Assembly (NCBI GenBank): GCA_902795555.1
Contig: CADBLV010000347.1
Span: 1-9,576 of the forward strand
DNA length: 9,576 bases
Reading direction: 5' to 3'
Source: an uncultured Eubacteriales bacterium
GTDB lineage: Bacteria; Bacillota_A; Clostridia; Christensenellales; Aristaeellaceae
Part shown: positions 5,613 to 9,576 of the stretch, in pieces
How positions within the stretch are numbered: position 1 is the first letter of the stretch
How the letters are laid out: every line of letters starts with the position of its first letter
Made by a program: the position numbers and the translations under genes
Notes under the pieces: generated by a model
The model's database searches: none
What the model was told of the DNA's origin: nothing
What the model saw: only the letters and a program-made list of their open reading frames with translations

Positions 5613-5648
5613 CGGCGGTTTCAATCAGCCGCCGAACGGACGGTCCGT
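5613..5648 (+). promoter_or_regulatory. Two inverted repeats in the exporter leader
   Basis: CGGCGG (5613-5618) pairs with CCGCCG (5629-5634) around a 10-base loop, and directly after it ACGGAC-G-GTCCGT (5636-5648) is a perfect 6+1+6 palindrome. Both lie at or just after the predicted transcription start. They could be operators, as is common for repressors of multidrug exporters, or a structured leader RNA. No known riboswitch pattern is recognised. Confidence 0.4.
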
Positions 5649-5691
5649 CTCCCGCACCGCGGAAAGCCTTCCCGTCCCGATGAATTGCCTG

Positions 5692-5697
5692 AAAGGA
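5692..5697 (+). promoter_or_regulatory. Ribosome binding site that sets the exporter start
   Basis: AAAGGA is 8 bases before ATG 5706 but only 2 bases before ATG 5700, so 5706 is the better start; the two differ by two residues (MT). Confidence 0.6.
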
Positions 5698-5705
5698 TTA
5701 TGACC

Positions 5706-7115
5706 ATGGCCCGTACACTGACCCGTGACCTGACCGAAGGAAAGCCGCTGAAGCTGGTTCTTTCCTTCGCGGCGCCCCTGCTTTTCGGGGTTTTGTTTCA
5801 GCAGTTTTATTCCTTTGTCGACACCGCCATCGTCGGCCGCTATCTGGGCGCGGACAAGCTGGCGGCCGTGGGCGCCACCGGCTCGGTGAATTTTCTGGTC
5901 ATCGGCCTTTGCCTGGGGATGTGCTCCGGCTTTGCCATTCCCATTGCCCAGGCCTTCGGCGCCCGGGACGAGGGCCTGGTGCGCCGCACGGTCTGGCATG
6001 CCGCTGTGCTGAGCGGAGCGATGGCTGTCGTTTTCGCTTCGGCGGCCGTGCTCCTGTGCAAGCCGCTGCTGCGGCTGATGAACACGCCGGAGGAGATCAT
6101 CGATCATTCCGCCGCGTATATTCGGATCATCTTTGCCGCCATTCCCTTCTGTGTGCTGTATAACATGGCCAGCGGCATCCTCCGCTCTCTGGGGGACAGC
6201 CGGACGCCCGTGGTTTTCCTGGTGGTTGCTTCCCTGGTGAACATCGCACTGGATCTGTTCCTGATTCTGGTCGTTCATATGGGCGTGGCCGGCGCCGCCG
6301 TGGCCACCGCCATCAGCCAGCTTGTCGCCGGCATCGGCTGTATCATCGTCATGGCCCGGCGCTTTCCGATTCTGCGTCTGCGGAAGGAAGATCGACATTT
6401 CAGCTTCGCCATGGCCCGTCGGATGCTCGGCATCGGTCTGCCCATGGGGCTGCAGTTTTCCATCACTGCCATCGGCTCGGTGGTCGTGCAGTGGTCCGTC
6501 AACGGCCTGGGCGTCAATGCCGTGGCTGCCATCAGCGCCGGCGGGAAGCTGAGCATGTTCTTTGCCTGCGTGTTTGACGCGCTGGCCTCCACCATGGCGA
6601 CCTTCGCCGGGCAGAATATCGGCGCCCGCAAGCTGGACCGGGTGCACGAAGGGCTGAAAGCCGCTTCCCTGATCGGCACGCTGTACTGCCTGGTCGCCCT
6701 GGCGGTGGTGCTTCTGTTCGGTCGATCCCTGCTGACGCTGTTCATTGATCCCGACGCGTCCCCGGAAGTGGCTGCCATGGGCATTCAGTATCTGACCCTT
6801 AACGCCGCCTTCTATATTCCGCTTCTGTTTGTCAACATCGTGCGGCTGTCCATCCAGGGCATGGGGTTCACCCGGGTCGCCATGTTCGCCGGCATGTTTG
6901 AGATGGTCGCCCGCACCTGCGTGGCCGTGTTTGTCGTGCCCCTGCTCGGTTTCACCGGCGCCTGCCTGGCTAATCCCGCCGCCTGGATCGCCGCGGATCT
7001 GTTTCTCTTCCCCTGCTATTTCCGGACGCTGCGCTCCGTGCGGATGCGCCTGATGCCGGAGGCGAAGGAATATCAGGCGCCGTCGAAAATCCGGCTACTG
7101 CGGCGCAGCGCGTAA
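5706..7115 (+). CDS. MATE-family multidrug/metabolite exporter
   Basis: Inner-membrane antiporter that exports organic cations or metabolites in exchange for Na+ or H+. The protein has 469 residues, near the family norm, with two homologous six-helix halves. The N half opens with LFQQFYSFVDTAIVGRYLG (30-48), whose QxxYxxVDTxxVGR pattern is the MATE hallmark, then AQAFGARDEG (81-90) and GILRSLGDSRTP (157-168). The C half repeats the pattern with AGQNIGARKLDRV (301-313) and IQGMGFTR (383-390). The tail is short and basic. The frame is open far upstream, to 5229, but those residues lie antisense to the symporter gene and show no family resemblance, so the start is at 5706. The promoter and leader palindromes suggest control by a repressor encoded elsewhere. 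The substrate cannot be told from sequence. Confidence 0.94.
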   Translation: MARTLTRDLTEGKPLKLVLSFAAPLLFGVLFQQFYSFVDTAIVGRYLGADKLAAVGATGSVNFLVIGLCLGMCSGFAIPIAQAFGARDEGLVRRTVWHAAVLSGAMAVVFASAAVLLCKPLLRLMNTPEEIIDHSAAYIRIIFAAIPFCVLYNMASGILRSLGDSRTPVVFLVVASLVNIALDLFLILVVHMGVAGAAVATAISQLVAGIGCIIVMARRFPILRLRKEDRHFSFAMARRMLGIGLPMGLQFSITAIGSVVVQWSVNGLGVNAVAAISAGGKLSMFFACVFDALASTMATFAGQNIGARKLDRVHEGLKAASLIGTLYCLVALAVVLLFGRSLLTLFIDPDASPEVAAMGIQYLTLNAAFYIPLLFVNIVRLSIQGMGFTRVAMFAGMFEMVARTCVAVFVVPLLGFTGACLANPAAWIAADLFLFPCYFRTLRSVRMRLMPEAKEYQAPSKIRLLRRSA

Positions 7116-7135
7116 GCGCTGCCGCCCTGCGCGGC
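7105..7135 (+). terminator. Overlapping GC-rich hairpins at the exporter stop codon
   Basis: GCAGCGC (7105-7111) pairs perfectly with GCGCTGC (7116-7122) around GTAA, a GNRA loop that contains the TAA stop. A second hairpin, GCCGC (7121-7125) with GCGGC (7131-7135), overlaps it by two bases. No T run follows directly; the first (7190-7196) is about 55 bases further on. It may be a weak terminator or a 3'-end stabiliser. Confidence 0.4.
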
Positions 7136-7138
7136 GCG

Positions 7139-7199
7139 CCTGGCTTCCCTGTTTGGCCTGTCTGGTTTCCGTCTGATTTCTGTCCTGTCTTTTTTTGCC
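7139..7199 (+). other. Nearly A-free C/T-rich tract between exporter and kinase genes
   Basis: About 60 bases with a single A (7176), made of C, T and some G and ending in seven Ts (7190-7196). Loose 11-bp repeats are visible: GTCTGGTTTCC (7160-7170), GTCTGATTTCT (7171-7181), GTCCTGTCTTT (7182-7192). No gene or hairpin is seen. A C-rich, unstructured RNA of this kind could load Rho factor, which would end the exporter transcript; this is an inference. Confidence 0.4.
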
Positions 7200-7210
7200 C
7201 AGATTCCCCC

Positions 7211-7239
7211 TTTTCCTTTCTGCTCAAATCATGTATAAT
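7211..7239 (+). promoter_or_regulatory. Promoter of the PfkB kinase gene
   Basis: A perfect TATAAT (7234-7239) has a weak -35, TTTTCC (7211-7216), 17 bp upstream. Transcription would begin near 7246, leaving a leader of about 47 bases before ATG 7293. Confidence 0.65.
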
Positions 7240-7280
7240 CAGGGTAAAGGTTCGTAAGGCACTGTTTCGACCGACGCAAA

Positions 7281-7286
7281 AGGGAG
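7281..7286 (+). promoter_or_regulatory. Ribosome binding site that sets the kinase start
   Basis: AGGGAG abuts ATG 7287 with no spacing but lies 6 bases before ATG 7293, so the second ATG is taken as the start, giving an N-terminus MGILVFGSVFVD typical of PfkB kinases. Confidence 0.65.
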
Positions 7287-7292
7287 ATGCCT

Positions 7293-8279
7293 ATGGGTAT
7301 TTTGGTCTTCGGCTCGGTTTTTGTAGACATCAAAGGATATCCGGACAACAAGTTTATTCCCGGCGGCCGGAACGTAGGCCGGGTGATTCAGACCCACGGG
7401 GGTGTCAGCCGCAATGTGGCTGAGGATATCGCCAACGTGGATCTTCGGCCCACCTTCGTCAGCGTGGTGGACGAAAGCGGCCTGGGGGACGATGTGGTAA
7501 GCAATCTCATCCGCCATCAGGTGAACACCGACTATATCCTCCGCCGTCCCGACGGCCTGGGCACCTGGCTGGCCGTGTTTGACAACTGCGGGGATGTGAT
7601 CGCCTCCATCTCCAAGCGTCCCGACCTGAGCCCCCTGGAACAGGTACTGGACGCCCGGGGGGACTACCTGATCCGATACGCGGACAGCATCGTCGTGGAA
7701 TTTGACATCGAGCTTTCCATCCTGGAGCGCATCTTCGCCCTGGCCGAAAAGCACGGCAAAAAGGTGTATGCCGTCATCTCCAATATGACCATCGCCATGG
7801 AACGGCGGGATCTGGTTCAGAAAACCGCCTGCCTCGTCTGCAACAGCCAGGAGGCGGGGATGCTCTTCTCGGCGGATTTTTCCGGCGTATCCATCTCGGC
7901 CCTGCAATCCATACTGCAGGATCATCTGATCCGCTCCGGGATCCCCCGCATGGTGGTCACCCTCGGCGATCTCGGCGCGGTTTACGCGGAAAAGGGCGGA
8001 ACGAGCGGCTATTGCCCCACCCAGCAGGTCGATGTGATCGACACCACCGGCGCCGGAGACGCCTTCTTCTCCGGCGTGGCCATCGGGCTGACCTACGGCA
8101 AGAGCCTGGCGGAGTCCTGCGAAATCGGCACCCGGCTGGCCCTGTCCGTCGTGGTGACCAAGGACAGCGTATGTCCGCACTTCCGGCCGGAAGAATTCGG
8201 CATTCAGCCGCCGTCTCTTCCTGACGCGGCGGCACCCGGCGTCCGGTCTCAGGCTATTTCCCCCGAAGCGACCGATTAA
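7293..8279 (+). CDS. PfkB-family sugar or nucleoside kinase (PsuK/ribokinase-like)
   Basis: Cytoplasmic ribokinase-fold kinase that uses ATP to phosphorylate a sugar or nucleoside hydroxyl. The protein has 328 residues. The N-terminal signature is HGGVSRNVAEDIA (35-47), where the GGxxRNxAE form resembles pseudouridine kinases more than ribokinase or fructokinase. NSQEAG (194-199) carries the NxxE motif linked to Mg2+ and phosphate. VVTLGDLGAVY (231-241) is followed by the C-terminal signature DTTGAGDAFFSG (250-261) with its anion hole and catalytic base Asp256. The last 25 or so residues, rich in Pro, Ala and Ser, extend past the usual fold end. No psuG (pseudouridine glycosidase) gene or transporter is adjacent, so the substrate is open: pseudouridine, another nucleoside or a sugar. 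It stands alone between two promoters. Confidence 0.88.
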   Translation: MGILVFGSVFVDIKGYPDNKFIPGGRNVGRVIQTHGGVSRNVAEDIANVDLRPTFVSVVDESGLGDDVVSNLIRHQVNTDYILRRPDGLGTWLAVFDNCGDVIASISKRPDLSPLEQVLDARGDYLIRYADSIVVEFDIELSILERIFALAEKHGKKVYAVISNMTIAMERRDLVQKTACLVCNSQEAGMLFSADFSGVSISALQSILQDHLIRSGIPRMVVTLGDLGAVYAEKGGTSGYCPTQQVDVIDTTGAGDAFFSGVAIGLTYGKSLAESCEIGTRLALSVVVTKDSVCPHFRPEEFGIQPPSLPDAAAPGVRSQAISPEATD

Positions 8280-8305
8280 GCGCCGCTATTTTGCGAAAAC
8301 AGGTG

Positions 8306-8333
8306 TTGATTTTTCCCGGTTTTCCTGTATGCT
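8306..8333 (+). promoter_or_regulatory. Candidate promoter of the nfeD-floA pair
   Basis: TTGATT (8306-8311) and TATGCT (8328-8333) are 16 bp apart, with four of six consensus matches each. They lie in the 93-bp gap after the kinase gene, about 40 bases before the NfeD start. No terminator hairpin is seen after the kinase, so read-through from it is also possible. Confidence 0.45.
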
Positions 8334-8372
8334 TTTCTCAGGATCCACCGTTCACGGAAAGGAGGAAGAGGC

Positions 8373-8873
8373 ATGGACTTTATCGCATCTGACCTGTTTC
8401 TGATTCTGTGCTTTGCGGTCGGCACCGGGCTGGTGATCACCGAGGCTTTCATCCCCGGATTCGGCGTAGCCGGCATCTCCGGCATCATTCTGGAAGCCGT
8501 GGCTGTCATTTTCACAGGGCGCCGATTCGGCACGGTTCCGGCCCTGCTTGCCCTGCTGGGCGTGCTGATTGTGGTCGGGACGACCGTCTTTCTGTCCTAC
8601 CGGAGCGCCATGAAAGGAAAGCTGAGTAAAAGCCCTCTGGTGCTGAAGGACACGGAAGAAACCGCGGAGCGCACAGCCCCGGAAGCAGGCAACCCCTGGA
8701 CAGGCCGCGAAGGCGTGACCGTGACGCCCCTGCGGCCGGCCGGATTCATCGAAATCGACGGAGAACGCCTGAATGCCGCCAGCTCCGGCGCGTTTCTCCC
8801 GAAAGGCACCGCCGTGCGGGTCACAGGCGTGGAAGGCGATCATCTGATGATCCGCCCGATTTCCGAAAGCTGA
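8373..8873 (+). CDS. Short NfeD-family membrane protein
   Basis: Membrane protein of the short NfeD class, found next to flotillin-like genes and thought to help or stabilise their membrane assemblies. The protein has 166 residues. Three hydrophobic helices (about 7-24, 31-49 and 54-74), with the typical EAFIPGFGVAGISG turn between the first two, are followed by a hydrophilic linker (about 76-108) and a small beta-barrel OB-like domain (about 109-162), starting GREGVTVTPLRPAG and ending VTGVEGDHLMIRP. The serine-protease domain of long NfeD proteins is absent, as expected for this class. The start has AAAGGAGG (8358-8365) 7 bases upstream. floA follows after 58 bp on the same strand, the usual arrangement, so the two are probably cotranscribed. 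Confidence 0.9.
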   Translation: MDFIASDLFLILCFAVGTGLVITEAFIPGFGVAGISGIILEAVAVIFTGRRFGTVPALLALLGVLIVVGTTVFLSYRSAMKGKLSKSPLVLKDTEETAERTAPEAGNPWTGREGVTVTPLRPAGFIEIDGERLNAASSGAFLPKGTAVRVTGVEGDHLMIRPISES

Positions 8874-8931
8874 TGGCCCAAGGAAGCAATACCGCGATTC
8901 GCAGTGAAAAAAGAAGGAGGTATTCTGTTCT

Positions 8932-9576
8932 ATGGAACCCGCAATCATGATTCCCCTGATTATTGTTGTGATCCTGATCGCCCTGGTCATCTTCCTGCAT
9001 TTTGTGCCCATGGGCCTGTGGATCTCCTCTCTGGCCAGCGGCGTTCATATTCCGATCAGCGCCCTGGTCGGCATGCGGATCCGCCGCATCCAGCCGCATC
9101 GGCTGGTCTATCCCCTGATCAAAGCGAACAAGGCCGGACTGAACCTGACCATCAGCCAGCTGGAAACTCACTATCTGGCCGGCGGCAACGTGGATCGCGT
9201 CATCAACGCCCTGATCGCCGCCCAGCGGGCCAACATCGAAATGGCCTTTGAGAAGGCCTGCGCCATTGACCTGGCCGGACGCGACGTGTACCAGGCCGTC
9301 CAGATGAGCGTCACCCCCAAGGTCATCGAAACGCCGGTGGTCGCCGCCATCGCGAAGGACGGTATCGAGCTGCGGGCCAAGGCCCGGGTCACCGTGCGCA
9401 CGAATATTGAGCGTCTGGTCGGCGGCGCCGGCGAAGAAACCGTGATTGCCCGCGTCGGCGAAGGCATCGTCACCACCGTCGGCAGCGCTGAAACCCACAA
9501 GCAGGTGCTGGAGAATCCCGACCTGATCAGCCGCACCGTGCTGGACAAGGGTCTGGATGCCGGAACCGCCTATGAA
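8932..9576 (+). CDS. floA: FloA flotillin-like scaffold protein (3' end outside window)
   Basis: Membrane-anchored SPFH-class protein that forms oligomers in functional membrane microdomains and affects membrane fluidity, secretion and signalling complexes. The window holds 215 codons, open to the last base; Bacillus FloA has about 330, so the coiled-coil C-terminal part with its Glu-Ala-rich repeats is missing. An N-terminal hydrophobic anchor spans about 5-30 and includes FVPMGLWIS. Near-identical blocks to Bacillus FloA follow: [85 protein letters not shown] and [12 protein letters not shown]. The start ATG at 8932 has AAGGAGGT (8914-8921) 10 bases upstream, slightly far but strong; the later in-frame ATG at 8947 would cut into the N-terminus. 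It lies behind the NfeD gene, as in Bacillus yqeZ-yqfA. Confidence 0.96.
   Translation, partial: MEPAIMIPLIIVVILIALVIFLHFVPMGLWISSLASGVHIPISALVGMRIRRIQPHRLVYPLIKANKAGLNLTISQLETHYLAGGNVDRVINALIAAQRANIEMAFEKACAIDLAGRDVYQAVQMSVTPKVIETPVVAAIAKDGIELRAKARVTVRTNIERLVGGAGEETVIARVGEGIVTTVGSAETHKQVLENPDLISRTVLDKGLDAGTAYE

Noticed and set aside
5229..5705. Upstream extension of the exporter frame (159 codons)
   Set aside because: It runs antisense through the start of the symporter gene and across both promoters, and contains no MATE-like residues. A ribosome binding site supports ATG 5706.
8821..9498. Minus-strand frames antisense to floA
   Set aside because: floA is strongly conserved and open on the plus strand to the window edge. 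The antisense translations have shadow composition.

Overview
The window is a stretch of an ordinary bacterial chromosome, GC-rich, with nine protein genes, two of them cut by the window edges. The gene set points to a Bacillota (Firmicutes) anaerobe, probably a gut or rumen Clostridia lineage. The reasons are strong AGGAGG-type ribosome binding sites throughout, a floA gene behind a short NfeD gene as in Bacillus, a glycyl-radical-enzyme activase (an anaerobic enzyme class), and a BMP-family binding protein whose signal peptide lacks the lipobox cysteine. No IS element, phage gene, CRISPR array, rRNA or tRNA was seen, and the lineage call is an inference from gene content only.

Layout. 1-578 (+): 3' part of a YjjW-type radical SAM activase. 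581-610: perfect hairpin shared by two convergent genes. 629-1633 (-): BMP/PnrA-like solute-binding protein. 1634-1790: divergent promoter region. 1791-2504 (+): deoD purine-nucleoside phosphorylase. 2623-3702 (+): membrane-bound diguanylate cyclase with its own promoter. 3704-3937: a repeat-rich convergent intergenic region, holding a strong bidirectional terminator flanked on one side by a 23-bp direct repeat and on the other by a 33-bp tandem array copied from the end of the next gene. 3914-5443 (-): AGCS-type sodium/amino-acid symporter. 5444-5705: divergent promoter region with several palindromes. 5706-7115 (+): MATE-family exporter. 7116-7292: intergenic, with hairpins, a nearly A-free tract and a promoter. 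7293-8279 (+): PfkB-family sugar or nucleoside kinase. 8373-8873 (+): short NfeD protein. 8932-9576 (+): floA flotillin-like scaffold, running off the right edge.

How the genes fit together. The divergent BMP protein and deoD make a plausible purine-nucleoside salvage pair (capture outside, phosphorolysis inside). NfeD and FloA are a known membrane-microdomain partnership. The symporter, exporter, kinase and cyclase look like independent transcription units, each with its own recognisable promoter.

No clearly new multi-gene system is visible. The most unusual structure is the 33-bp array after the symporter gene. It repeats the last ten codons plus stop as three near-intact 11-codon modules, each containing a TTCCG-N-CGGAA-type palindrome or a decayed copy of it.
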